This document shows positions 45,251 to 53,687 of a stretch of 64,000 nucleotides of DNA, one piece after another; position 1 is the stretch's first letter, and every line of letters begins with the position of its first letter. The DNA comes from Prevotella melaninogenica. Its GTDB lineage: Bacteria > Bacteroidota > Bacteroidia > Bacteroidales > Bacteroidaceae. The stretch spans positions 186,001 through 250,000 of the forward strand of contig NZ_CP072349.1 of assembly GCF_018127965.1 (NCBI RefSeq), written 5' to 3'. The translations under genes and the position numbers were made by a program. The notes beneath the pieces were generated by a model that saw nothing but the letters and a program-made list of their open reading frames with translations, ran no database searches and was not told the DNA's origin.

Positions 45251-45766
45251 ATGAAAAAACTATTCTTTTCCTTTGTTTTCATGCTTTTGCCACTCTTGGC
45301 AATGGCACAGCAGAGTGTTCCAGCATTTAAGTTTGCATACTTTAGCTATGACAAGGTGTTTCATGCAATGGCTGACTATGCCACTGCAACACGTAGTTAT
45401 AACGACCTTAAGGCAAAGTATGATGCTGAGACAAAGCGTTCGGTAGAGGATTTCAATAGCCGTTATGAAGACTTCCTTGACGTACAGCGCAAGTTGGAAC
45501 CATCTATTCTTCGTAAGCGTCAGGCAGAGTTAGAGGAATTGATGGACCGCAACATCGCCTTTCGTAAGGAATCTGAGCGTCTGTTGAAGAAGGCAGAAGA
45601 AGATATCTATGCACCTGTTCACGCAAAGTTGAACAACGCTGTACGTCAGATGGGTAAGGAAAGCGGTTACGCTTTCATTCTGAATACAGATAACAATAGT
45701 GTCCCATTCGTTAATACAGCGATGGGAGAAGATGTTACAGAGGCTTTGATAGCTGCTTTGAAATAA
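45251..45766 (+). CDS. OmpH/Skp family periplasmic chaperone, copy 3
   Basis: A signal peptide (1-19, AMAQ) is followed by FKFAYFSYDKVFHAMADYA, an arm region with many Arg/Glu/Lys residues (about 55-120) and GYAFILNTDNNSVPFVNTA. It is the most divergent of the three paralogues: the opening Asp/Ser of the family is replaced by a Tyr-rich stretch. It follows a terminator, so it may be regulated separately. murI lies downstream beyond a 22-bp array. Confidence 0.88.
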   Translation: MKKLFFSFVFMLLPLLAMAQQSVPAFKFAYFSYDKVFHAMADYATATRSYNDLKAKYDAETKRSVEDFNSRYEDFLDVQRKLEPSILRKRQAELEELMDRNIAFRKESERLLKKAEEDIYAPVHAKLNNAVRQMGKESGYAFILNTDNNSVPFVNTAMGEDVTEALIAALK

Positions 45767-45812
45767 AAGACTTTACCCGCAGAAAAGGCTTTGCGTGGGA
45801 GGTGTTGATGCT

Positions 45813-45878
45813 CAGCACAAAGCGTGCTGGGCATCCGCACAGGATGTGCGGAGCGTCCGCACCACTCTGTATGTGGTG
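45813..45878. repeat. Three tandem 22-bp units, GC-rich dyad family
   Basis: CAGCAC/CCGCAC starts lie at 45813, 45835 and 45857. The middle unit has perfect CCGCAC/GTGCGG half-sites. The array fills the 148-bp gap between ompH copy 3 and murI and ends 36 bp before the murI start codon. Confidence 0.9.
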
Positions 45879-45914
45879 ATATCGGACAACGATTAATTGT
45901 ATTTAAAAAGACTA

Positions 45915-46754
45915 ATGACAAAGTATTCTAAACAGCCGGGACCTATCGGTATTTTTGATTCTGGGTATGGTGGACTGACCATTCTGCATGGTATTCGTCA
46001 GCTACTCCCAGAGTATGACTATCTTTACTTGGGCGATAATGCACGTGCTCCATATGGTTCACGCTCCTTCGATGTTGTCTATCAGTTCACACGTCAGGCT
46101 GTGATGAAACTCTTCGACCTCGGTTGCCAGTTGGTTATCTTAGGTTGTAACACTGCATCTGCCAAAGCGCTCCGTACGATTCAGCAGAACGACTTGCCCA
46201 ATCTTGACCCAGATAGGCGCGTGTTGGGTGTAATTCGTCCTACGGCAGAGGTTATCGGAAAGCTTACCCACTCACGACATGTAGGTGTGTTGGCAACTGA
46301 AGGAACTATTAAGAGTGATAGTTATAACCTTGAAATACAAAAACTCTGGGAGGATGTAAAGGTAACGGGGGTTCCTTGTCCGCTGTGGGTGCCAATCATT
46401 GAGAACAATGAAGCAGACAGTCCCGGTGCTGATTACTTCGTAAAGAAGCGTATCGACCATATCATGCGACTCGATCCAGAGATTGATACCCTCATCCTTG
46501 GTTGTACGCATTATCCTATTCTCATGCCAAAGATATTGAAGCATGTGCCACGTGGAGTGCGTATCGTACCACAAGGAGAGTATGTGGCGGAGAGTCTGCA
46601 AGACTATTTTCGTCGCCATCCAGACATGGATGCACGTTGTACGAAGAATGCCACAGTGAAGTATTACACCACAGAAAACCCCGAAAAGTTCAAAGAAACG
46701 GCACGTATCTTCCTGCATGAGCAGGTTAATGTGGAGCATGTAGACTTGGAATAA
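45915..46754 (+). CDS. murI: Glutamate racemase
   Basis: GIFDSGYGGLTIL gives the DSGxGG motif (Asp15). LGCNTASA holds catalytic Cys78 and LGCTHYPIL the second catalytic Cys197. At 279 aa it is full length. The enzyme makes D-glutamate for peptidoglycan. The start is the ATG at 45915; a TTG at 45897 would add six residues without support. Its place after bamA/ompH matches related genomes. Confidence 0.95.
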   Translation: MTKYSKQPGPIGIFDSGYGGLTILHGIRQLLPEYDYLYLGDNARAPYGSRSFDVVYQFTRQAVMKLFDLGCQLVILGCNTASAKALRTIQQNDLPNLDPDRRVLGVIRPTAEVIGKLTHSRHVGVLATEGTIKSDSYNLEIQKLWEDVKVTGVPCPLWVPIIENNEADSPGADYFVKKRIDHIMRLDPEIDTLILGCTHYPILMPKILKHVPRGVRIVPQGEYVAESLQDYFRRHPDMDARCTKNATVKYYTTENPEKFKETARIFLHEQVNVEHVDLE

Positions 46755-46813
46755 GCCCGAAACGGACAATAAAACAGCCTGTTGAGTCGTTAGATAAGAA
46801 CAAAAAGTAAAAG

Positions 46814-48280
46814 ATGAAAAAGTTATCTATATTGTTTTTTCTGTCAGTTGTCATGATCATGGCAGCCTGCTCTGATGATGATACTTTCACTACATCACGG
46901 GGCAATCTGCTCTCTTTCTCAACTGACACACTACGACTTGACACCACTTTCTCCAATGTTCCGACATCTACTAAGACTTTCTGGGTGTATAATAAGTCGG
47001 GCGATGGACTGCGGTTGACCAACGTTCGTCTGGCACAGGGTAATCAAACAGGTTTCCGTGTGAATGTAGATGGTGTAGAACTCTCGGCTGCTAATGGCTA
47101 TCAAGTAGGCAATTTGGAAGTGCGCAACAAGGATAGTATTCAGGTATTCGTTGAGATGACATCACCTTTTAACAATGCTGCAACACCGCAAGAGGTAGTA
47201 GATAACCTTTTGTTTACGCTCGAAAGTGGTGTACAACAGAAGGTAAACCTACGTGTCTACAGCTGGGATGCGGAGTTGGTAAAGGGTCGCAAGATTACAA
47301 CGAATACTACTTTGAGCATTACAAAACCGATTGTTTTCCAAGATACATTGAAGGTGGAAGCTGGTGCTACACTGACAATTCCTGCCGGAACAACCGTGTA
47401 CTTCTCTCAGAAGGCTGCCCTTGATGTTTATGGAACACTGCGTTGTGAAGGCACAGCAGACAATCCTGTGACATTGCGCGGCGACCGATTGGATAAGATG
47501 TTTAAGTATCTTCCTTACGATCGTGTCAGTGGTCAGTGGCAGGGAGTACGCTTTCATAAGGACAGTTACGATAATGTTCTTACGCATACGGATATCCATT
47601 CAACCTATAATGGTATTCTCTGCGATACGGCAACATCGACTCGTACGAAGCTGACACTCGCTAATTCTACCGTTCATAACTGTCAGGGCTATGGCTTGCA
47701 AGCAATTAACTGCAAGATTATAGCTTATAATACTCAGTTCTCGAATACGCTGATGGACTGTGCTTCCTTTGTGGGTGGTGAGGTGATTTTGACACATTGT
47801 ACTTTCGCACAGTTCTATCCTTTCGATAGTAATCGTGGTGCAGCGTTGAGCTTTGGCAATCATATTAACAACAAGGACTATCCACTTCAGACTTTCCATG
47901 TCGTCAACTCGCTTGTGACGGGATATGCAGATGATGTACTTATGGGCGGTAACAAGGATGGTGTTACAGCCAACTATCAGTTCTATAATTGTATTCTTCG
48001 TACGCCAAAGCCTAAGGATACGGCTCTGTTAGCACGTTTCACAGATGTCATTTGGGAGAATAGTAAGGATTATCCTGATGGTGGTTCAAAGCAGTTTGTG
48101 CTGGTAGATGGTGACAAACAGAAGTATGATTTTCATCTAAAGAAGGCTGAAAAAGGTGAGAAGTATCCTGCGATTGATGCAGGACTTCCCCTCAGCGATA
48201 CTCGTTTTGCAACTGATCATGATGGTAAGCAGCGTGATAATAAACCAGATATCGGCTGTTATGAGCTGATTGCTAATTAG
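46814..48280 (+). CDS. Lipoprotein with right-handed beta-helix domain
   Basis: The lipobox MAACSDDD has an acidic stretch after Cys, as in surface lipoproteins of this phylum. The first 150 residues look like an Ig-like sandwich. From about 160 a repetitive beta-helix begins (LKVEAGATLTIPAGTTVYFS, ALDVYGTLRCEGTADNPVTL, WQGVRFHKDSYDNVLTHTDI, NSTVHNCQGYGLQAINC). The end (GKQRDNKPDIGCYE) is the motif that closes many choice-of-anchor/parallel beta-helix proteins. Such proteins bind or cleave polysaccharides or act as adhesins; no catalytic residues are evident. Function unknown. Confidence 0.85.
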   Translation: MKKLSILFFLSVVMIMAACSDDDTFTTSRGNLLSFSTDTLRLDTTFSNVPTSTKTFWVYNKSGDGLRLTNVRLAQGNQTGFRVNVDGVELSAANGYQVGNLEVRNKDSIQVFVEMTSPFNNAATPQEVVDNLLFTLESGVQQKVNLRVYSWDAELVKGRKITTNTTLSITKPIVFQDTLKVEAGATLTIPAGTTVYFSQKAALDVYGTLRCEGTADNPVTLRGDRLDKMFKYLPYDRVSGQWQGVRFHKDSYDNVLTHTDIHSTYNGILCDTATSTRTKLTLANSTVHNCQGYGLQAINCKIIAYNTQFSNTLMDCASFVGGEVILTHCTFAQFYPFDSNRGAALSFGNHINNKDYPLQTFHVVNSLVTGYADDVLMGGNKDGVTANYQFYNCILRTPKPKDTALLARFTDVIWENSKDYPDGGSKQFVLVDGDKQKYDFHLKKAEKGEKYPAIDAGLPLSDTRFATDHDGKQRDNKPDIGCYELIAN

Positions 48281-48293
48281 GCTTATTTGCCCT

Positions 48294-48322
48294 ATTAGGC
48301 TAATTAGCCCAATTAGCCTAAT
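48294..48322 (+). terminator. Hairpin of 9-bp repeats after the beta-helix lipoprotein
   Basis: ATTAGGCTAATT (48294-48305) pairs perfectly with AATTAGCCTAAT (48311-48322) around AGCCC. It is built from a run of ATTAGCCTA/ATTAGCCCA 9-bp repeats that continues to about 48340. There is no poly-T tail, so its use as a terminator is uncertain. Confidence 0.55.
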
Positions 48323-48370
48323 TAGCCTAATAAGCCCAATAACCCCCACCACCAATAATAAATATCAACA

Positions 48371-48850
48371 ATGAAAACAATAGACATAAGCATCAAGATA
48401 GGTTTTTGCCAACAAGAGGAACTCTCAGAGGCTGATCAGCATCTCATTCAAAAGGCTGTGGAGGCAACTGGTAATAGTTATTCTCCTTATAGCCGCTTCC
48501 GTGTTGGCGCAGCGTTGTTGCTTGCTAATGGTACAGAAGTTATTGGAGCCAATCAGGAAAATGCTGCTTTTCCATCAGGCTTATGTGCTGAACGCTCAGC
48601 TATCTTTGCTGCTCAGTCTGTCTATCCAGACCAAGCAGTCACCACACTTGCCATTGCTGCAGCCAATGAGTATGGTTTGATGCGTGACCCGATAGTACCT
48701 TGTGGAGCCTGTCGGCAAGTTATTTTAGAAATAGAAGACCGTTATAAACAGCCTATTCGTATCCTTCTTTATGGTACGGCAGGCATATATGTTATCAATA
48801 GTGTAAAGGACCTCTTGCCTCTCCAGTTCTTAGGAGAGTCTATGAAGTAG
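48371..48850 (+). CDS. cdd: Cytidine deaminase
   Basis: Zinc and catalytic residues lie in LCAERSAIF (Cys72, Glu74) and PCGACRQVI (Cys111, Cys114), with SPYSRFRVGAALL before them and GANQENAAFPSG in between. The 159-aa length is that of the small tetrameric form. It converts (deoxy)cytidine to (deoxy)uridine in pyrimidine salvage. Confidence 0.95.
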   Translation: MKTIDISIKIGFCQQEELSEADQHLIQKAVEATGNSYSPYSRFRVGAALLLANGTEVIGANQENAAFPSGLCAERSAIFAAQSVYPDQAVTTLAIAAANEYGLMRDPIVPCGACRQVILEIEDRYKQPIRILLYGTAGIYVINSVKDLLPLQFLGESMK

Positions 48851-48877
48851 TCCTTTAGTTTTCAATAAATAGTAATT

Positions 48878-49078
48878 ATGGAGTATTTACCAAAAGACCC
48901 AGCAATATTAGTAAGCAGTGTTAACATGCTACTACGTGATGAAGAGTTTGATTCTTTAGAGTCACTTTGTTACAATTTCAATGAAGATATAGATAAGCTC
49001 AAAGCCAACTTGCGTGAAGCAGGCTATGTATATAGCGAAGAACAGCATCAGTTTCGTCCAATAGGCTTTGATGAATAA
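48878..49078 (+). CDS. DUF4250 small protein
   Basis: The 66-aa product reads MEYLPKDPAILVSSVNMLLRD, then a helical stretch and a final GYVYSEEQHQFRP. This matches DUF4250, a short conserved family found across Bacteroidota and Firmicutes with no known function. It starts 28 bp after cdd and is probably co-transcribed. Confidence 0.85.
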   Translation: MEYLPKDPAILVSSVNMLLRDEEFDSLESLCYNFNEDIDKLKANLREAGYVYSEEQHQFRPIGFDE

Positions 49079-49204
49079 GGTGTTTAATAACATCCTTTTA
49101 TTATCCCTTTTAGCTTGATTATGCCTATCAAACCCATTAAGTTTGGTAATTCGTGTAGGTTATAAAAAGTTAGAACAACAGTGGTGCAGATGATAATTAT
49201 TTTG

Positions 49205-49212
49205 TAATTTTG
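49205..49212 (+). promoter_or_regulatory. TAATTTTG promoter box for cysS
   Basis: TAATTTTG matches the TAnnTTTG element 28 bp before the cysS ATG. No clear upstream TTTG at the usual spacing was found. Confidence 0.5.
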
Positions 49213-49239
49213 CATCATTAAGATATAAACAACGGCATT

Positions 49240-50727
49240 ATGCAAGACTTAGTTATTTATAATACACTGCATCGTAAGAAGGAACTCTTCCAACCGATTG
49301 CAGCTCCTAACGTAGGAATGTATGTCTGTGGACCAACTGTTTATGGCGATCCACACCTCGGACACGCACGTCCTGCTATCACCTTTGATATTCTTTTCCG
49401 CTATCTTAAACACATAGGGTACAAGGTTCGTTATGTTCGTAACATCACGGACGTGGGCCATTTGGAGCATGATGCTGACGAAGGTGATGACAAGATTGAG
49501 AAGAAGGCACGTCTTGAGCAGTTGGAGCCAATGGAGATTGCGCAGCACTATACTAACCGCTATCACGATGCTATGCGTTCACTCAACGTTCTTCCACCAA
49601 GCATCGAACCACATGCAACAGGTCATATCATAGAGCAGGAAGAGTTAGTAAATCAGATTCTTGCCAATGGCTATGCCTATGAAAGCAATGGAAGTATCTA
49701 CTTTGATGTAGAGAAATACGATAAAGACCACCACTATGGCGTTCTTTCTGGTCGTAACATCACCGACATGATAAATAACTCTCGCGAGTTGGCAGGTGTT
49801 GGTGAGAAGCGTAATCAGATTGACTTTGCCCTTTGGAAACGCGCTATGCCAGAGCATATCATGCGTTGGCCATCTCCTTGGAGCGATGGTTTCCCTGGTT
49901 GGCACTGCGAGTGTACAGCGATGGGACGCAAGTATTTGGGTGATCACTTTGATATTCACGGTGGCGGTATGGACCTTATCTTCCCTCACCATGAGTGCGA
50001 GATTGCGCAAGCTGTAGCCTCACAGGGTGATGAAATGGTGAAGTATTGGATGCACAACAATATGATTACCATCAACGGACAGAAGATGGGTAAGTCGCTT
50101 GGCAACTTCATTACGCTTGAGCAGTTCTTTACTGGCGAGCATGACACGCTCACACAGGCTTACTCTCCAATGACGATTCGTTTCTTCATCCTCTCTGCTC
50201 ACTATCGTGGAACTGTTGACTTCTCTAACGAGGCACTACAGGCTGCTGAGAAGGGCTACGAGCGTTTGATGAATGGTATTGAGGATTTGGCACGCATTCA
50301 GCCTGCTGCAGCGTCAGACGAGAATACAAAGAAGTTTGTTGCAGGCTTCCGTCAGAAGTGCTATGATGCAATGAATGACGACTTGATGACCCCTGCTGTC
50401 ATCTCAACTCTCTTTGAGGCTTGCCACTTGGTGAACATCCTCATTGACCATAAGGCGCAGATTTCAGCCGATGACCTTAAGGAACTTACTGAGGCAATGC
50501 AGCTCTTTGCCTTCGATATCCTTGGTCTTCAGAATGAGCGTGGAGCCAATAACGATGCCCGTGAGGAGGCTTACGGTAAGGTAGTCGATATGGTACTCGA
50601 CCTTCGCGCAAAGGCAAAAGCAGAAAAGAATTGGGCTGTTAGCGACCAGATTCGTGATGCTCTTGCTGAGGCTGGCTTCCAAGTAAAGGACACCAAGGAC
50701 GGTGTTACGTGGAAACTTGACCGATAA
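49240..50727 (+). CDS. cysS: Cysteinyl-tRNA synthetase
   Basis: The class I HIGH motif appears as PHLGHAR (38-44) and KMSKS as KMGKS (about 282-286). The zinc ligands are in [10 protein letters not shown] (Cys30), [10 protein letters not shown] and HHECEIAQ. The 495-aa length is normal. The C-terminal helical anticodon-binding part is complete. It charges tRNA-Cys with cysteine. A hairpin terminator is found about 120 bp downstream. Confidence 0.97.
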   Translation: MQDLVIYNTLHRKKELFQPIAAPNVGMYVCGPTVYGDPHLGHARPAITFDILFRYLKHIGYKVRYVRNITDVGHLEHDADEGDDKIEKKARLEQLEPMEIAQHYTNRYHDAMRSLNVLPPSIEPHATGHIIEQEELVNQILANGYAYESNGSIYFDVEKYDKDHHYGVLSGRNITDMINNSRELAGVGEKRNQIDFALWKRAMPEHIMRWPSPWSDGFPGWHCECTAMGRKYLGDHFDIHGGGMDLIFPHHECEIAQAVASQGDEMVKYWMHNNMITINGQKMGKSLGNFITLEQFFTGEHDTLTQAYSPMTIRFFILSAHYRGTVDFSNEALQAAEKGYERLMNGIEDLARIQPAAASDENTKKFVAGFRQKCYDAMNDDLMTPAVISTLFEACHLVNILIDHKAQISADDLKELTEAMQLFAFDILGLQNERGANNDAREEAYGKVVDMVLDLRAKAKAEKNWAVSDQIRDALAEAGFQVKDTKDGVTWKLDR

Positions 50728-50843
50728 ACAGATAATTTCAGATTACTTTTTTGATGAACATAAGTGCTGTTTGTCAGTGGAGTAAGCGGTAAATAAAAGG
50801 ATAATGAGTGAGCCCTAAATGGTGTCACTCGTATCCATTCCTA

Positions 50844-50916
50844 TAAGGATAGATATTCTTAGTATGTGTCAGCGATAATGTGCAGTGTATTAGGAATACC
50901 TATCCTTATTGTTTTT
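50844..50916 (+). terminator. Long hairpin terminator after cysS
   Basis: TAAGGATAG (50844-50852) pairs with CTATCCTTA (50900-50908) and TATTC (50854-50858) with GAATA (50894-50898), followed by TTGTTTTTATTG. The loop of about 35 nt is large, so efficiency is uncertain. Confidence 0.65.
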
Positions 50917-51051
50917 ATTGCTGTATGATAAGAAAATGATGCTATTCTCTTTCATGTAAATGGTCTTTTTAAAAGAATATCGTATATACTTTGGAAAAGC
51001 TAATAAGAAGTTGACTCTACTCCAGTCATATTTTACAATCTGTTTAGCACG

Positions 51052-51117
51052 CAATACCATTGGTGCTTACCAACAGCACGACATGTGCTGGGTATCAACA
51101 CATCGGCTAAAGATGAG
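51052..51117. repeat. Three degenerate 22-bp units beside the insertion sequence
   Basis: CAATAC, CAGCAC and CAACAC start units at 51052, 51074 and 51096, and the middle unit has CAGCAC/TGTGCTG half-sites. It is the most degenerate member of the GC-rich family and lies 75 bp before the insertion sequence. Confidence 0.7.
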
Positions 51118-51192
51118 AGGTAAGAGGCATTAAGGTCATAACAATGAAGGTAGTAAGATGCTAATACATAAGTAGAAAAACTCAATTCTCAA

Positions 51193-53324
51193 CCCAAGTT
51201 TAACAGGCAAAATTATTTTTCATAAATTTTCGGGATGTTTTGTGTAGTATCAATTTGATAAATGATTGATAATCAAGTATAGGGTATTGTTGCGAGGAGT
51301 AAAATCTGATTTGTAGGACACAGCCATATCAAAATTATTTTGTTACTTTGCACTCATGCACGCAAATGTACAGACACGATTCAACCCTGCCACAGGCGAC
51401 ATAGCTCCTTATTATCGCATCAAGGAGTCATATCGTGATGTGCAGGGTCATGTACACTCGCTAATTCTGTTGAACATCGGTTTTGAACCTTCACTTACTG
51501 CTGTACAGGTTCGAAAAATTGCATACGCTCTTACCGAACGCTTCAAAACCAGAAGTACACCCTCGCTTTTTAAAAAACATCTTGACGGACTTACTCCTAT
51601 TGAACAGGCAAAGGCTGACGAATGGTGGAGCCGTATGGAGAAAGAAGGTGGAATCGATCGGTTTAATAAGGAAGAGCAGAAGTCGCTGAGAAAATATGAG
51701 AACTATATTGACCTTGAGACGGCAAACTATACTGACGCAAGGAATGTTGGCGCAGAGTGGCTCTGCAAGCAGACAATAGACAAGCTGCAGTTAGAGGGTT
51801 TTCTGCGCAAAAATGGGTGGACGGAGAATGCGATACACACGGCTTTGTCAGCATTGATTGTCCGTACGGTATATGCTGTCTCTGAATGTTCATCTTATTA
51901 TTATTTGCGCGATAACTCGGCTGCCGCTGAACTTTATAGTGGAGCTCCTGGCTGGACACCAGGGATCAATTCTCTGTATAAAATCACTGACAAGTTATAT
52001 GAACTAAAGGAACAGTTAGAGCGTCATTTGTGCAGCGTTACTGACGATCTCTTTAATATAGACAACAAGTTGATGCTCTTCGACTTAACCAACTTCTATT
52101 TCGAGGGTAGTAAGCGTAATAGCGATAAAGCCAAGTTCGGTCGATCAAAAGAAAAACGCTCTGACTGTAAACTACTTGTACTTGCATTATGTATCAATAA
52201 AGAAGGTTTTATACGTTATTCTTCTATCTTGGAGGGTAATACAGCAGATCCCAAGTCTCTACCCAATATGATTGATACGCTGGCAAAGAGGAATCCATCA
52301 AGAACAAAGGATACGCTCGTTGTCATGGATGCAGGTGTTGCCACGGAAGAGAACTTGGAGTTAATAAAGAGAAAGGGTTACAATTATCTCTGCGTATCCC
52401 GTACGAAAATGAAAAACTATACGCTCAGTGATGATAACAAGAGTGTTACGGTAATGGATGCCCGTCGGCAGAAGATAACGCTGAAAGAGGTTAAGACAGA
52501 GGATGATGAGGATTATTATCTCGAAATAACATCTCCTTCGAAAGCTATGACAGAGTCGTCCATGAACAGGGTTTGGAGAGAGCGTTTTGAGATGGAACTG
52601 CAGAGGATAAACGAAGGAATCTCCAAGAAAGGTGGAACAAAAACCTATGAAAAGGTTGTTGAACGTACAGGACGTGCCATACAGAAGTACCCTTCTATAG
52701 CGAAGTTCTACCGGATTAGCTACATAAAAAACGAGAAGAAACCCAAGGAGATGCTGCGTGTAGACTGGGAGATAAAAGACCTCTCGGAAATGGAATCTGG
52801 TCACGGAGTCTATTTCCTCCGCAGCAATGTCAGGACACTTTCTGAGCGTGTGACATGGGAATACTACAATCTTATTCGTGAGATAGAATGTACGAACAGA
52901 CAACTAAAGAATGATCTCAACCTCCGTCCTATCTATCATCAGAAAGATGAGCGAAGCGATGCACACCTTTTCTTCGGTTTATTAGCCTACTGGGTGGTAA
53001 ACACCATCCGTTGTCAATTAAAACGAGAAGGAGAATCCTGTTACTGGACCGAGATAGTACGACGTATGAGCATCCAAAAGCTCGTCACCACAAAAGGGAA
53101 GAATCCATTAGGTGAAACCATCGAGATGCGCCAATGTAGTAGTCCTTCGAAGCAAGCAAAACAAATATACGATAAGTTGGACTTAAAACACTCACCATTC
53201 AAAAAGAATAAAATTTGTAGGACACAGAGCCCATAAGAAAAACGAGGAAAGTACGGTAACAGTAACAATTAGGCGAAAGTGGGTGTTAAACTTGGGTTAG
53301 GCGAAAGTGAGTGTTAAACTTGGG
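51193..53324 (+). mobile_element. Insertion sequence, IS4/IS1634-type
   Basis: Inverted ends CCCAAGTTTAACA (51193-51205) and TGTTAAACTTGGG (53312-53324) bound a 2.1-kb element with one transposase gene. TCAA directly flanks both ends (51189-51192 and 53325-53328), fitting a 4-bp target duplication, though four bases can match by chance. The right end is present twice, 28 bp apart (inner copy ending 53296). A 15-bp direct repeat ATTTGTAGGACACAG lies at 51309 and 53213, just outside and at the end of the transposase frame. The element appears intact. Confidence 0.8.
51356..53236 (+). CDS. DDE transposase of the insertion sequence
   Basis: A 626-aa IS4-superfamily transposase. The first catalytic Asp sits in LFDLTNFYFEGSK (about 243), the second in LVVMDAGVATEENLELI (about 325), and the Glu in the YREK-like segment YYNLIREIECTNRQLKNDL (about 510). 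SVTVMD and a long insertion before the last Glu fit the IS1634-like group. A TTACTTTG promoter-like box ends only 5 bp before the ATG, so the message may be leaderless. The frame is complete, suggesting recent insertion. Confidence 0.92.
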   Translation: MHANVQTRFNPATGDIAPYYRIKESYRDVQGHVHSLILLNIGFEPSLTAVQVRKIAYALTERFKTRSTPSLFKKHLDGLTPIEQAKADEWWSRMEKEGGIDRFNKEEQKSLRKYENYIDLETANYTDARNVGAEWLCKQTIDKLQLEGFLRKNGWTENAIHTALSALIVRTVYAVSECSSYYYLRDNSAAAELYSGAPGWTPGINSLYKITDKLYELKEQLERHLCSVTDDLFNIDNKLMLFDLTNFYFEGSKRNSDKAKFGRSKEKRSDCKLLVLALCINKEGFIRYSSILEGNTADPKSLPNMIDTLAKRNPSRTKDTLVVMDAGVATEENLELIKRKGYNYLCVSRTKMKNYTLSDDNKSVTVMDARRQKITLKEVKTEDDEDYYLEITSPSKAMTESSMNRVWRERFEMELQRINEGISKKGGTKTYEKVVERTGRAIQKYPSIAKFYRISYIKNEKKPKEMLRVDWEIKDLSEMESGHGVYFLRSNVRTLSERVTWEYYNLIREIECTNRQLKNDLNLRPIYHQKDERSDAHLFFGLLAYWVVNTIRCQLKREGESCYWTEIVRRMSIQKLVTTKGKNPLGETIEMRQCSSPSKQAKQIYDKLDLKHSPFKKNKICRTQSP

Positions 53325-53328
53325 TCAA
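53271..53328. repeat. Duplicated right end of the insertion sequence
   Basis: AGGCGAAAGTG plus GTGTTAAACTTGGGT occurs at 53271 and again at 53299, a 28-bp direct repeat. Either copy could serve as the terminal inverted repeat; only the outer one is followed by TCAA. Confidence 0.8.
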
Positions 53329-53488
53329 GTGTTCAGAGTTTCTTTTTATGCTTGTTTCTTTTCCCTTTCTCGTTTCTCTAAGTATGCTTTTTCTATTCAA
53401 AAAGGGCTGAATCTCGCAAAGAAATTCAGCCCTATAGCATTTTACAAAACTCTGTTAGAAAACAGAACTAAGTCATATGATAATGAAG

Positions 53489-53686
53489 TTAGTCCTTTGA
53501 GTCTACATTCCACGTGCTTCCCCATTCAAACTTTGGATTCTCTTCTTCCTCTTCAAAGACGAATCTTTGCTGTTTGCTATCAGCGTGATCATCCTGCGAA
53601 GAATCGAGAAGTGGACACTCTATCTGGGTTTCAAACACTGTTATAGTTGGTCTATTATATATCTTTTTCAGTTCCATGTGATTCAT
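53489..53686 (-). CDS. Small peptide gene directly after the giant secreted protein
   Basis: The ATG at 53686 comes one base after the stop of the 1262-aa gene, so translation is probably coupled; an in-frame ATG at 53677 is the alternative start. The 65-aa product begins KKIYNRPTITVFETQIECPL and turns very acidic (EEEEENP) with DSSQDDHADSK. No signal peptide is visible. I recall many Prevotella small proteins with this Lys-Lys-x-Tyr-x-x-Pro opening and a mid-protein Cys, usually annotated as hypothetical. Function unknown. Confidence 0.65.
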   Translation of the reverse strand: MNHMELKKIYNRPTITVFETQIECPLLDSSQDDHADSKQQRFVFEEEEENPKFEWGSTWNVDSKD

Positions 53687-53687
53687 T

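Noticed and set aside
53311..53646. 111-codon plus-strand frame after the insertion sequence
   Set aside because: Mostly antisense to the small peptide gene and the insertion sequence end, with no promoter or family support.
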